Part shown: one piece after another, positions 23,282-32,106 of the stretch | Numbering within the stretch: position 1 is the stretch's first letter | Layout: each line of letters starts with the position of its first letter | Assembly (NCBI RefSeq): GCF_900149685.1 | Contig: NZ_LT702999.1 | Span: 3,067,734-3,131,733 of the forward strand | DNA: 64,000 bases | Source of the DNA: Erythrobacter sp. Alg231-14 | GTDB taxonomy: Bacteria > Pseudomonadota > Alphaproteobacteria > Sphingomonadales > Sphingomonadaceae | Direction: 5' to 3' | Program-made: the position numbers and the translations under genes | Notes under the pieces: model-generated | What the model was told of the DNA's origin: nothing | The model's input: only the letters and a program-made list of their open reading frames with translations | Database searches by the model: none

Positions 23282-23661
23282 GCCGCTTCGATCGATCGCG
23301 CTGCGCGCCACCCCGAGATGGCGAGCGCAAACATGAACGCGTTGCCCGCAAAATCGAGCATTCCGATCGTGGTAAGAACGGGGATTTCGTAATGAAAATA
23401 GTAATTGAACACGAAAAACGGGATCAAGAGTACAGCGAAAACCGCAAACGCCCTCGATGACCATGGAACGATCAGAGCCATGATCCCGAAAAGAACCGCC
23501 TGAGACCCGAAACAGGCCATGATAAATCGGGTTAAGAACGTGTTTTCCCGATACGCCTCGCTCACCGCAAGATCGATCACATTGCCCGGGGCGAACAAGG
23601 CCCATCCACCCAGTGCTAAGAACACAAATGCAATCAGGGATTGAGGGATTCTTGGGTTCAT
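23278..23661 (-). CDS. Small integral membrane protein, function unknown
   Basis: 127 residues with four predicted membrane segments (SLIAFVFLALGGWALFAPG, RFIMACFGSQAVLFGIMAL, AFAVFAVLLIPFFVFNYYF and FAGNAFMFALAISGW). I do not recognise a named family with confidence. The ATG at 23661 follows AAGGAG at about seven bases, a strong ribosome site. The stop overlaps the ubiA start by four bases, so it is probably made together with UbiA. A role in quinone metabolism is only suggested by that position. Its 5' end is 39 bases from the divergent rsmE. Confidence 0.7.
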   Translation of the reverse strand: MNPRIPQSLIAFVFLALGGWALFAPGNVIDLAVSEAYRENTFLTRFIMACFGSQAVLFGIMALIVPWSSRAFAVFAVLLIPFFVFNYYFHYEIPVLTTIGMLDFAGNAFMFALAISGWRAARSIEAA

Positions 23662-23700
23662 CCCTTGCTCCTTAGCGCCCCGCACGCCTAGGGGGAAGAC

Positions 23701-24492
23701 ATGCCGTCCACTCCATCTTGGCCGCCGAAAAGCGCACCGCGCCTCTTTGTAGGCGATACGATCAACCTCAATGCAATCATCACGCTAGACGGAACGCAGG
23801 CCCATTATCTGGGTAAAGTCATGCGAGTGCGCGCAGGTGATGCCGTCATCTTGTGCGATAATGTTACCGGCGAATGGGCGGCGCGCGTCGATACGGTAGA
23901 CAAACGCCGAATAGAGGTGACTGTTGTCGATCATTTGCGCACACGCGAAGCGGTTCCGGACATTTGGTTGTGCCCCGCTCTTTTGAAGAAAGACCGATTT
24001 GATCTGGTGCTGGAAAAGGCCACCGAATTGGGCGTGGCGCGCATTCAACCCATCATCACAAGGCGATGCGTTGCGGACAAATTGAATATCGACCGCGCAA
24101 CGACCATCACGACCGAAGCCGCAGAACAATGCGCGCGCACCGCTTTGCCTCAAGTTGTAGCTCCCACATCGCTCGATACATTATTGAACGATTGGCCCGA
24201 AACCCGCATCTTGTTCTTTGCGGACGAGGAAAGCAGCGATTTGGGCGACGGATCACCGGCACAGCCCGCCTCCGTTGCGTTTGGCCATCACACTGGCCCT
24301 ACTGCAATTGTAATTGGGCCAGAGGGCGGTTTTGACAAAGCCGAACGCGCCGCCATTCGCGCGCATCCCAATGCTCGTCCGATTTCATTGGGCCCCCGCA
24401 TATTGCGCGGTGAAACGGCGGCGATTGCGGCGCTTTCTGTGTGGATGGGTCAGGCCGGCGATTGGGGCGACACAGCCTCCAAACAAGAATGA
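23701..24492 (+). CDS. rsmE: 16S rRNA m3U1498 methyltransferase RsmE
   Basis: SPOUT-fold methyltransferase that puts a methyl group on N3 of U1498 in 16S rRNA. The 263 residues start with the PUA-like part (RLFVGDTINLNA, HYLGKVMRVRAGDAVILCD). The catalytic domain shows KKDRFDLVLEKATELGV, IGPEGGFDKAERA and the knot region SLGPRILRGETAAIAALSVW, all diagnostic of RsmE. The start is the ATG at 23701. gshA follows 90 bases later on the same strand, an order common in this bacterial group. Confidence 0.95.
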   Translation: MPSTPSWPPKSAPRLFVGDTINLNAIITLDGTQAHYLGKVMRVRAGDAVILCDNVTGEWAARVDTVDKRRIEVTVVDHLRTREAVPDIWLCPALLKKDRFDLVLEKATELGVARIQPIITRRCVADKLNIDRATTITTEAAEQCARTALPQVVAPTSLDTLLNDWPETRILFFADEESSDLGDGSPAQPASVAFGHHTGPTAIVIGPEGGFDKAERAAIRAHPNARPISLGPRILRGETAAIAALSVWMGQAGDWGDTASKQE

Positions 24493-24582
24493 TTTCGTGG
24501 ATGCAAAGCCATTTTGCGCTTCCCACGATGGAATCGGTTTTATAGGGCAACGGACCAACAAGGCTCCGCCAAAGGAAGCAGC

Positions 24583-25953
24583 ATGAGCACCAGAGAAGCG
24601 TCCGCCGCGGACGAGCCAATTATCGAAACGCTCGACCAGCTTATTGAACCCATGCGCGGCGGTGAAAAACCAAAGGCCGATTGGCGCATCGGGACCGAGC
24701 ACGAAAAGTTCGTGTATCATAAGAGCGACCGACACGCCCCGTCCTATAACGAAGAGGCTGGCATTCGCGATATCCTGATGGATCTCAGGGAATTTGGGTG
24801 GGAGCCAGTGGAGGAAAACGGCCACGTTATCGCAATGCGCGGTGCCGATGGTACGGTCAGCTTGGAACCCGCCGGTCAATTGGAATTGTCGGGCGCACCG
24901 CTTGAAACCCTGCATGAAACTTGCGCCGAAACCGGGCGGCATTTGGAACAGGTTAAAACCATCGGTGAACGCCGCGGAGTCGGGTATCTTGGCCTTGGCA
25001 TGTGGCCGGATAAAACCCGCGCCGAATTGCCCGTGATGCCGAAAGGTCGTTACGAGATAATGATGCGCCATATGCCGCGCGTCGGCGATCTTGGGTTGGA
25101 CATGATGCTGCGCACGTGCACCATTCAGGTCAATCTGGATTACCAAACCGAAGCGGACATGGCGCAGAAATTCCGCGTCGGCCTTGCTCTGCAACCCTTG
25201 GCCACCGCATTGTTTGCCAATTCACCCTTCACCGAAGGCAAACCGAACGGCTATCTTTCCTATCGCAGTCACATCTGGTCAGACACCGATCCGCAACGGA
25301 CCGGCATGCTGCCTTTCGTGTTCGAAGACGGTTTTGGGTATGAACGTTGGGCGCAATATATGCTCGACGTGCCGATGTATTTCGTGTTCCGCGACGGCAA
25401 ATATATCGATGCGGCCGGCCTATCGTTCCGCGATTTTCTAGATGGCAAATTGTCCGTCCTGCCCGGCGAACGTCCGACGGCAAGCGATTGGTGGGACCAC
25501 CTTTCGACCGCGTTCCCCGAAGTCCGCCTCAAGAGCTTTTTGGAAATGCGTGGCGCCGATGGTGGCCCGTGGAGCCGTATCTGCGCCCTTCCCGCCTTGT
25601 GGGTTGGTCTCTTGTACGATCAACAAGCGTTGGATGCTGCATGGGATTTGGTCAAAGATTGGTCGATGGAAGAACGCGAACAATTGCGCAACGATGCGCC
25701 GCGCCTTGGCCTAAACGCTCCGCTTCCCGGCGGCGGAACCATGCAGGACCTTGGCAAAGAAGCGTTGGCCATTGCCCATCAAGGTTTGGCATCGCGTGCG
25801 CGCCTCAATGCAAGCGGTGACAATGAAACCGGATATCTCGAAACACTGGACGAGATCGTAAAAAGCGGCAAAGTCCCCGCACAACGATTGTTGGATGCGT
25901 ATGCCGGTGAATGGGGCGAAGACGTGTCAAAAGTGTATAAATACTCGTTCTAA
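24583..25953 (+). CDS. gshA: Glutamate-cysteine ligase (alphaproteobacterial/plant type)
   Basis: First enzyme of glutathione synthesis, joining glutamate and cysteine with ATP. The 456 residues match the plant/alphaproteobacterial class: RIGTEHEKF near 35, VSLEPAGQLELSGAPL near 90, MPKGRYEIMMRHMP near 150 and RTCTIQVNLDYQ near 175, then FLEMRGADGGPW. These carry the Glu and Arg residues of the ATP/Mg and glutamate sites. The ATG at 24583 follows AAAGGAAG; in-frame codons upstream to 24514 are unlikely. Two ABM-domain genes follow within 17 and 48 bases. Confidence 0.93.
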   Translation: MSTREASAADEPIIETLDQLIEPMRGGEKPKADWRIGTEHEKFVYHKSDRHAPSYNEEAGIRDILMDLREFGWEPVEENGHVIAMRGADGTVSLEPAGQLELSGAPLETLHETCAETGRHLEQVKTIGERRGVGYLGLGMWPDKTRAELPVMPKGRYEIMMRHMPRVGDLGLDMMLRTCTIQVNLDYQTEADMAQKFRVGLALQPLATALFANSPFTEGKPNGYLSYRSHIWSDTDPQRTGMLPFVFEDGFGYERWAQYMLDVPMYFVFRDGKYIDAAGLSFRDFLDGKLSVLPGERPTASDWWDHLSTAFPEVRLKSFLEMRGADGGPWSRICALPALWVGLLYDQQALDAAWDLVKDWSMEEREQLRNDAPRLGLNAPLPGGGTMQDLGKEALAIAHQGLASRARLNASGDNETGYLETLDEIVKSGKVPAQRLLDAYAGEWGEDVSKVYKYSF

Positions 25954-25969
25954 TTCGGAGAGAGATGAA

Positions 25970-26272
25970 ATGCTGATTGTGTTAGCCGAAGCGACCATGG
26001 GCGAAGGCGCTCTGGATAAAACGCGCGCCGCAATGGCGACAATGCTAGAGGCATCGCGCGCCGAAGAAGGCTGCGTCAGCTATGCCTATGCGATCGATGT
26101 GCTTGACCCATCAAAGCTGCATATCGTGGAAAAATGGGTGGATGAGGCCGCGCTCGCGTTTCATTTTCAAACACCGCATATGGCCGCTTTTCAAGGCGCA
26201 TTGGCCAGCGTGGATGTAAAAATCACCGAGCTGGCAAAGTATCAGGCGGATGACGGCTCTCCAATGATGTGA
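25970..26272 (+). CDS. ABM-domain (antibiotic biosynthesis monooxygenase-like) protein 1
   Basis: A 100-residue ferredoxin-like ABM fold protein. Features are ASRAEEGCVSYAYAIDVLDP, then HIVEKWVDEAALAFHFQTPHM, the usual Glu-Trp and His pattern. Family members are dimeric cofactor-free monooxygenases, quinol-modifying or haem-degrading proteins; the function here is not settled. It begins 16 bases after the gshA stop with GAGAGATGAA before the ATG, so it is probably translated from the gshA transcript. The next gene is its paralogue. Confidence 0.82.
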   Translation: MLIVLAEATMGEGALDKTRAAMATMLEASRAEEGCVSYAYAIDVLDPSKLHIVEKWVDEAALAFHFQTPHMAAFQGALASVDVKITELAKYQADDGSPMM

Positions 26273-26319
26273 GGTGAGCGCCGATCGATGCCAAGCATTC
26301 TTCGGGAGGAGTGTCGAAC

Positions 26320-26622
26320 ATGATAGTGGTCGTTGGGAGTTTTAGAATTCCACCCAGCATGATTGAGGTGGTGCGTGGTCCGATGGAGACCATGATCGCC
26401 GCCAGCCGCGCCGAACAAGGCTGCGTTGAATACGCCTATGCTCTTGATGTGCTCGACAAAGGATTGGTCCGCGTCAGCGAGGTTTGGCGCGATCGCGCCG
26501 CGTTGGAAACGCATTTTCGCACCACCCACATTGCTGAATGGCGTGCACAAGTTTCCGCATTAGCCGTTTCAGAGCGAGAGTTGACGGCGTTTGAAACAAC
26601 CGATGATGGCTTTTACATTTAA
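26320..26622 (+). CDS. ABM-domain protein 2 (tandem paralogue)
   Basis: 100 residues, aligning along its length with the gene just upstream: AASRAEQGCVEYAYALDVLD and VSEVWRDRAALETHFRTTHI repeat the same motifs. A tandem duplication followed by divergence is the simplest account; the two proteins might form a heterodimer, since ABM proteins dimerise (inference). GGAGGAG lies about eight bases before the ATG at 26320; the GTG nine bases earlier would fall in this ribosome site. The 47-base gap to its neighbour suggests one transcript. Confidence 0.82.
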   Translation: MIVVVGSFRIPPSMIEVVRGPMETMIAASRAEQGCVEYAYALDVLDKGLVRVSEVWRDRAALETHFRTTHIAEWRAQVSALAVSERELTAFETTDDGFYI

Positions 26623-26732
26623 GAGCCGTTCAACTTCCATACAGCCGATTTCTCAGAACAACGCCCGGTCAATTGCGAGGGGTTCGCATTCGCGACAGCC
26701 TCTGCCGCAAGCAAAATTGATCGGGACAGTTT

Positions 26733-27968
26733 TTGACACATCAGGCACCTAAAAAACCATTTAACAACAAACGACTGCAGATAACTGCAGCGACCGCAAT
26801 CATCGCTCTTTTGACCGGCTGTGGGGGAGGCGACGAGGCGCCCACTGCACCCGACGTGTCGGTCACTCCTACCCCAACACCAACACCGACCGACCCGGCA
26901 ACAGCCGCCAATCAGGTTGTGCAACAATTTTTGTCGCTCGATCTGGCAACCCTCGACAATTATGCCAATCCGACTTTTCCGGCATATTATGACAACACCG
27001 TCGATGCGATCGACAACACGCCGGGCAACGATCCGGTCAATGATGCCATCGCCACGTTGGGCCGGGTCTTGTTTTATGACCCTGCATTGAGTTTCAACGA
27101 CACGACATCGTGTTCAACCTGTCACCAACAAAGCATCGGATTTGATGACGATGAACAATTGTCGACGGGATTGAATGGTGGGCAAACGACCCAACACGCC
27201 ATGCGTCTTGGCAATATTCGATATTACGAGCCGGGCGAGATGTTCTGGAACCGCCGCGCCGACGATGTTGAGGATCAGGCGCTTCAACCTATTCTTGATG
27301 AAACCGAAATGGGTTGGGTCAACAATGGCGGAATTGCCGCGCTTACGACCAAAATGGAAGGGTTGGCCTACTACCCTGCCTTGTTCGAATTTGTGTATGG
27401 TGATCCTGCCATCACCGAAGATCGGATGGAGCGCGCCTTGGCCCAATTCCAGCGGGCCATGGTGTCCACCGATAGCCGCTGGGATCAGGCCTATTCACAG
27501 GTGTTTGGACCAGGCGCCCCCAATCGCGCACTGAACCTTGCTCTGCCCGGTTTCACTGTCAGCGAAAATCGCGGTCGCGAATTGTTTATGACCGGACAAA
27601 ACAATGGCGGTGCTGGGTGTCTGGCTTGCCACGTCCCGCCCACCTTTGCTCTGAATGCAAACAGCCGGTCGAACGGGTTGGACGCAGGCGAAGGGACGGT
27701 CTTTAAATCACCATCGCTCAAGAATGTCGGGCGTTCGACGTTCTTCATGCATGATGGTCGCTTCACCTCCTTGCGTCAGGTGGTCGATCATTATTCTGAT
27801 GGCGTGCAGATCGGCCCGGCGTTGGACAACCGACTGCGTCAAGGCAATGCGCCTCAACAACTCGCTCTTTCGGAAACGGATCGAGAGGCATTGGTCGATT
27901 TCATGCTGACATTGACGGATGAAACCTTGGAGAATGATCCCAAATTCTCGGACCCATTCCTACCATGA
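26733..27968 (+). CDS. Di-haem cytochrome c peroxidase/MauG-family lipoprotein
   Basis: 411 residues. A hydrophobic start ending in LLTGC is a lipobox, so the product is a lipoprotein facing the periplasm, followed by a Thr/Pro linker (TPTPTPTD). Two c-type haem sites, CSTCH near 127 and CLACH near 291, and the pattern LGRVLFYDPALS and FMHDGRFTSLRQVVDHY are those of the CcpA/MauG superfamily, which reduces peroxide or oxidises proteins. An axial Met or Tyr cannot be assigned by eye. The start is TTG at 26733, with weak ribosome site; no ATG precedes the signal. It stands 110 bases after the ABM pair. Confidence 0.87.
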   Translation: MTHQAPKKPFNNKRLQITAATAIIALLTGCGGGDEAPTAPDVSVTPTPTPTPTDPATAANQVVQQFLSLDLATLDNYANPTFPAYYDNTVDAIDNTPGNDPVNDAIATLGRVLFYDPALSFNDTTSCSTCHQQSIGFDDDEQLSTGLNGGQTTQHAMRLGNIRYYEPGEMFWNRRADDVEDQALQPILDETEMGWVNNGGIAALTTKMEGLAYYPALFEFVYGDPAITEDRMERALAQFQRAMVSTDSRWDQAYSQVFGPGAPNRALNLALPGFTVSENRGRELFMTGQNNGGAGCLACHVPPTFALNANSRSNGLDAGEGTVFKSPSLKNVGRSTFFMHDGRFTSLRQVVDHYSDGVQIGPALDNRLRQGNAPQQLALSETDREALVDFMLTLTDETLENDPKFSDPFLP

Positions 27969-28023
27969 TCTAAGAATGCGCTCAGCGCCGTTGAGCACAA
28001 CAGCAATGGAATTGGCGGTGTTA

Positions 28024-29460
28024 TTATTCCGCCGGTTCCTGCGCTGTGTGTGCTGTGCGCGTATCCTGAGGATCGGTCGGCCCTTTGGTGAACCATCCGA
28101 TGATCCCCCGCTTAAGCCATGCAAGCGGCGCGGTGATAACGCCGTTGTGCTCCATCCAATCGTAATATTCGCGATATTTGGGGTCTTCGGACAAGAGGTG
28201 CTTTTCCTCCGTCCGCGCGCGCCAGTAGTAAATACCGCTGACCACAGCCAAGAAGAACGTGTTGCGAATGCCTTCGACCGTTGATCCATTCATCACGAAG
28301 AACGGCATGACCGACGACCACCAAAACAGGTTTTTCGACACATAGGCGGGATGACGGGTGAAACGATACGGACCGTTGGTCAAAACGCCGCGATAGGTCA
28401 GGTTGGAAAAGCGGATGCCGAACACGACGGTCGCCCACGCGTATATCGCCGTCAGGAATATCAGCCACACGGCCCAGCCCCACAACAACGCCGTATTACC
28501 GCCGAACCAGTAGCCCCAGCCCGCCGTGCTTGCCTCATAGCTTAGGATTTGGCCGTTGTTACCGATGATCCCCCAAACGAAGGGCGGATAACACAACAAG
28601 GCGGCCAACCAGCCGGCGATAAACGGATTGCCCGATCGGATATGCGCATCCAGCGGGCGCAACGTAAACAGGTAACCGACGGTTCCAATTTGAACGTCAA
28701 TCACAAACAGCAATGTGATCAGCAACATGCCAAATTCGACCGGGTTGGAGATAATCGCCCCCGGTGTGGCTTCGACTATCATGGCGAATCCGGGCGGCAG
28801 AATTGAAATCATAAAGGCGCCAAAGAACGCCTTGATGATCCATGCGCGCCAATGTTTCTTGACCAGCTCAGCGTCCGATCCGCCGCGCCGCAGCAACAAG
28901 GCGCCAAAATGCCAAGTGGCGTCCTTGGGTTCGGTCATGAACCGATCAAGCCATATGATGTAAGGCACCGACAGCACGATCATCGGAACAATCGCAAAGC
29001 CCAAAACTTCCATCGCAAACAGATATTGGCCGTCCCAATACCACCGGCACAAAGCATACAACGCCGCGATGATGGCCCATGTGGCCCACAATCCGGCAAT
29101 CTTGACGGTTGCGGTCGGCATAGCATCATTGACGGTGCGACGTAGGTTCCAATTCAGGCCCGTTGAAGGGCGCAGATGCACACGATCCACCAACAATGAC
29201 CATACCGCCATAGGTCCGGCGGTAAATACCATCGCGGTCAACGCGGCGTAAGGTCCCGATAAAACCCCATACTCCCCTTCCAACCCGATAGTTTCGGCGA
29301 CCAGAGGAAAGGTCCGACAGAACAAGATCCAAACGAAAAGGCCAAGCAATCCGGCAAGGCCTACGCCCGATGACACGTCGCTTTTCGGCAACGTCAATGG
29401 TCGGCTGGAAACGGTGTCGGCGGGTTGTGCCGCCGCGTTGGAAGGTGATTGCTCGTTCAT
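28024..29460 (-). CDS. Multi-span membrane protein with isoprenylcysteine methyltransferase-like C-terminus
   Basis: 478 residues with about ten membrane segments. The last 110 residues carry the methyltransferase pattern of the ICMT/phospholipid methyltransferase family: NGPYRFTRHPAYVSKNLFWW, then RARTEEKHLLSEDPKYREYY, where RHPxY and the EExHL element bind S-adenosylmethionine. The first 300 residues have no family I recognise. Bacterial ICMT-like proteins have unknown substrates, since protein prenylation is not expected. The ATG at 29460 begins MNEQSPS. It is downstream of bamB on the same strand after about 180 bases, which may include a promoter. Confidence 0.75.
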   Translation of the reverse strand: MNEQSPSNAAAQPADTVSSRPLTLPKSDVSSGVGLAGLLGLFVWILFCRTFPLVAETIGLEGEYGVLSGPYAALTAMVFTAGPMAVWSLLVDRVHLRPSTGLNWNLRRTVNDAMPTATVKIAGLWATWAIIAALYALCRWYWDGQYLFAMEVLGFAIVPMIVLSVPYIIWLDRFMTEPKDATWHFGALLLRRGGSDAELVKKHWRAWIIKAFFGAFMISILPPGFAMIVEATPGAIISNPVEFGMLLITLLFVIDVQIGTVGYLFTLRPLDAHIRSGNPFIAGWLAALLCYPPFVWGIIGNNGQILSYEASTAGWGYWFGGNTALLWGWAVWLIFLTAIYAWATVVFGIRFSNLTYRGVLTNGPYRFTRHPAYVSKNLFWWSSVMPFFVMNGSTVEGIRNTFFLAVVSGIYYWRARTEEKHLLSEDPKYREYYDWMEHNGVITAPLAWLKRGIIGWFTKGPTDPQDTRTAHTAQEPAE

Positions 29461-29641
29461 TACGAACAACCGCATAGCGTGAAAGGGTTAATTCTCCGCT
29501 CAGATGAACGGGCACGTTCCGACGCGAGACGCCGGCGCGGTAAAGGTTAACGTGGTTAGCGCCGCGTTCTGATGCGACATTGGCCTGCGGCGATCATAGA
29601 AACGCTCTACATTGTCAAAGAGCGGCCCTATCAACGTCCAA

Positions 29642-31006
29642 TCAACGCCAAGCGTGAACCATCCCGCTATCGTCCAGAATATAGAGGTGATTGTCCGCAA
29701 CAATGGGAGGCAAACTCACCGGTTGATCGATGTCGGCAAACATCTCCGATGATCCCTCACCCGTGCTAATTTTCCAAACTTCACCGCGTGAACTCGCCAC
29801 CCACAAATGACCGCCGGCAAGAACAGGTCCGGTCCAGAAAATTGGACCTTTGCGATCTTCTTCGTCGCGGAATTGTTGCAATTGTGAGATCCAACGGACC
29901 CGCCCGGTGGACCGCGCAATAGCCAACAAACGCGCATCATCGGTCAAGGTAAAGATCCACTCGCCCGCAATCGCAGGGGTCGAAATTCCAGCGAGGTTCA
30001 ATTCCCAGATCCGTTGGCCAGTGGTCAGCTCATAAGCGGCCATCCGGCCACCTTGCCCCAAGGCATAGACACGGCCTGAATCGATGATCGGGTCCGCATC
30101 AATATCGGTTAGCGAGCTAACACGCGTTGAAATGTTGGTCCGAGCCAAGGCATCAGCCCACAAAGTCCGACCGTTTTCATAGCGATAGGCGTTCAATTCA
30201 CCACTGGAATAACCGGCAATGACGGTGCCGTTGCCCGCAGCCGGGGCCGCAACGCCAAAGACGCCCGATTGGGTGCTTGATCCAGATTCGTTCCACAACA
30301 GCGAACCGTCCGCTGTATCCAGCGCGATGATCTGGTTGTCTTGTGACATCACATACACCTGGCCAAAGGCCACGGTGGGTGATCCGCGCAGGGGGCCTGC
30401 GGGTTTGACATTCCAGATGATGTCGCCCGTCATCGCGTCGATTGCTTTGGCTTCGCCCGCGCCGTTGGTCGCGTAAAGGCGACCGGCATCGTAGCTAACA
30501 CCGCCGCCAAACGCCGATGGGCGCATGTCGTCGGTCATATCGGAATCGTCGAGCGACCAAATACGCGCTCCGGTTTCTTTATTGAAAGCGTGGATGACGC
30601 CATCGGTGCCCAACGCGAACAGCATTTCGCCGCCGACAACAGGGGCCGCCGCCAAACGCGCGCGATCGCTCGATCCTTCAACTCGCGCTGTCCACGATTT
30701 GGTCAAAGATTGTGGCAAGGCGAGATGACCGTAGGACTTGCTCGCCGAACCACCGACTTGCGCCCATTCCGGGTTGGAAACAGCCGGGGGCAGAACGACC
30801 GAAACGCCCGCCAATGTTGGATCAACATTTGCACCGCTTTCGATGATGGTGAGAATGGCTGTGCGGTTGCCCACGGTTGGCGTGGTTTTCTCACCACCGC
30901 CGAACAAGCCGCCGCCTCCGCAACCCGTCAAAGTCGCAGCCAGCAAGCCCGCTGTCAGCGCGCCTTTCAATCCCGTCAATCGCATAATCTTTGGTCCGTT
31001 CAACAT
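29642..31006 (-). CDS. bamB: Outer membrane assembly lipoprotein BamB
   Basis: Beta-propeller lipoprotein of the BAM complex that inserts outer membrane proteins. The signal ends in ATLTGCGGG, a lipobox; after it come PQQ-type propeller repeats, seen as RIWSLDDSDMTDD, GDIIWNVKPAGPLRGSP, GSLLWNESG and RIWELNLAGIS. Total 454 aa, in line with alphaproteobacterial BamB. The ATG at 31006 is six bases from the end of the upstream gene; a second ATG at 30985, just before RLTGLK, is equally possible. It forms an operon with the TPR gene upstream, the yfgM-bamB order known from other proteobacteria. der is not found downstream. Confidence 0.9.
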   Translation of the reverse strand: MLNGPKIMRLTGLKGALTAGLLAATLTGCGGGGLFGGGEKTTPTVGNRTAILTIIESGANVDPTLAGVSVVLPPAVSNPEWAQVGGSASKSYGHLALPQSLTKSWTARVEGSSDRARLAAAPVVGGEMLFALGTDGVIHAFNKETGARIWSLDDSDMTDDMRPSAFGGGVSYDAGRLYATNGAGEAKAIDAMTGDIIWNVKPAGPLRGSPTVAFGQVYVMSQDNQIIALDTADGSLLWNESGSSTQSGVFGVAAPAAGNGTVIAGYSSGELNAYRYENGRTLWADALARTNISTRVSSLTDIDADPIIDSGRVYALGQGGRMAAYELTTGQRIWELNLAGISTPAIAGEWIFTLTDDARLLAIARSTGRVRWISQLQQFRDEEDRKGPIFWTGPVLAGGHLWVASSRGEVWKISTGEGSSEMFADIDQPVSLPPIVADNHLYILDDSGMVHAWR

Positions 31007-31011
31007 TGTAT

Positions 31012-31815
31012 TTATTGTCCCAGTGCGCCGGCGGCGTCCGCATCCGGCTGACCAACACCTTGATCTGCAAGCAATTGGTTCACGTCGTCGATCACGTCGA
31101 CACCCAACAAACCAGCCATCTGGCGCGCGCGTTCGCGCAATGTGTCGGGCAATTCTTCGTCTTTGGCGATTTCGGCGAACATCACGCCGGCTTCGTCGCG
31201 GTTGCCCGCTTCGAGATGCGCGATTGCCACCAATTCACCTGCGCTGCCGAAAAAGTCATTTCCCGGTACAGCCAAACCTTCCAATTTGGCGATGATATCG
31301 GCGGGTTCGCGGTCATCAAAATTGGTCGAAACCTCGCGGATCAATGCCAAATCGCGCAACGGTTGCGGCGCTTCGGGATCGGCCGCAATGGCGGCATATA
31401 ATTCAACCGCGCGGTCCGGTTCTTCCAATTCAATCGCGCTGTACGCTTGCATGAATTGAGCCACCGTTTTCGCGCCAGACGATCCATCGTCAATCAAGCC
31501 CGAGACTTTCTCTTCGGCCCCGGCAAAATCGGGCGCATCGACAGAATCAAGCGCGCTGATGATCGCCTCAGATTGCGATTCCAGCTCAGCCTCGTTGCTG
31601 CTGTCCCATGCCCAATATCCGAACATGCCGACGACCAAGAGCGCGAACGCGCCAGCCAATTGTGCGCCGTAATTTTTGAAGAATTGGGTCGCATCATCCT
31701 GACGCACCGCCTCATCAATTTCGCGCATGAGAATTTCGTCTTCGCGCGAAGGACCGCCGGTGGGTGCATCGTCTTGCGGATTTTGACCAGGAGTTTGAGT
31801 TGGATTGCGCGCCAC
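31012..31815 (-). CDS. YfgM-like tetratricopeptide membrane protein
   Basis: 267 residues: a polar cytoplasmic N-terminus (REDEILMREIDEAVRQDDAT), one membrane segment near 52-70 (LAGAFALLVVGMFGYWAW), then a helical-repeat periplasmic domain with TPR-like units. This is the lay-out of YfgM, which works with periplasmic chaperones and the Sec translocon, and the gene adjoins bamB as yfgM does. The N-terminal EIDEAVRQDD motif is shared by this family in alphaproteobacteria. The start is GTG at 31815. The gap to bamB is five bases. Confidence 0.82.
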   Translation of the reverse strand: MARNPTQTPGQNPQDDAPTGGPSREDEILMREIDEAVRQDDATQFFKNYGAQLAGAFALLVVGMFGYWAWDSSNEAELESQSEAIISALDSVDAPDFAGAEEKVSGLIDDGSSGAKTVAQFMQAYSAIELEEPDRAVELYAAIAADPEAPQPLRDLALIREVSTNFDDREPADIIAKLEGLAVPGNDFFGSAGELVAIAHLEAGNRDEAGVMFAEIAKDEELPDTLRERARQMAGLLGVDVIDDVNQLLADQGVGQPDADAAGALGQ

Positions 31816-32106
31816 GGGGCCGGTTTTCCTCGTTACAATGTGTTAGCTTTGGCCGGTTCTTTAAGCAGAGCGGGGGCTGCGCGCAATGGCGCTGAACCCA
31901 GTTGGCCACTGCCGTCCTTTACGGGCGGGCGCGTGATGGCGTTTTGCGCCATCGTAGCGGACACGAATATCGCGGTGTAATTGGTCTGAAATTGAGCCAT
32001 CATGGAACGGCGCACAACGCATAAGATGCCTTTGTTTGACTACGACCGCCCCTGTTACAGATATACATGACGACACCAACTTGAACGCCCAATTAAGGGC
32101 GCGCGG
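31816..32106. other. Intergenic region upstream of the yfgM-bamB operon
   Basis: About 290 bases with no convincing gene. It should hold the yfgM-bamB promoter. A perfect hairpin GATGGCG (31935-31941), TTTTG, CGCCATC (31947-31953) lies near its middle without a T run. CGCCC/GGGCG around AATTAA near 32085-32100 may be a weak terminator for the glycosyltransferase gene. Confidence 0.4.

Noticed and set aside
32036..32070. Plus-strand promoter-like TTGACT and ATATAC
   Set aside because: Spacing is wrong and no plus-strand gene follows.
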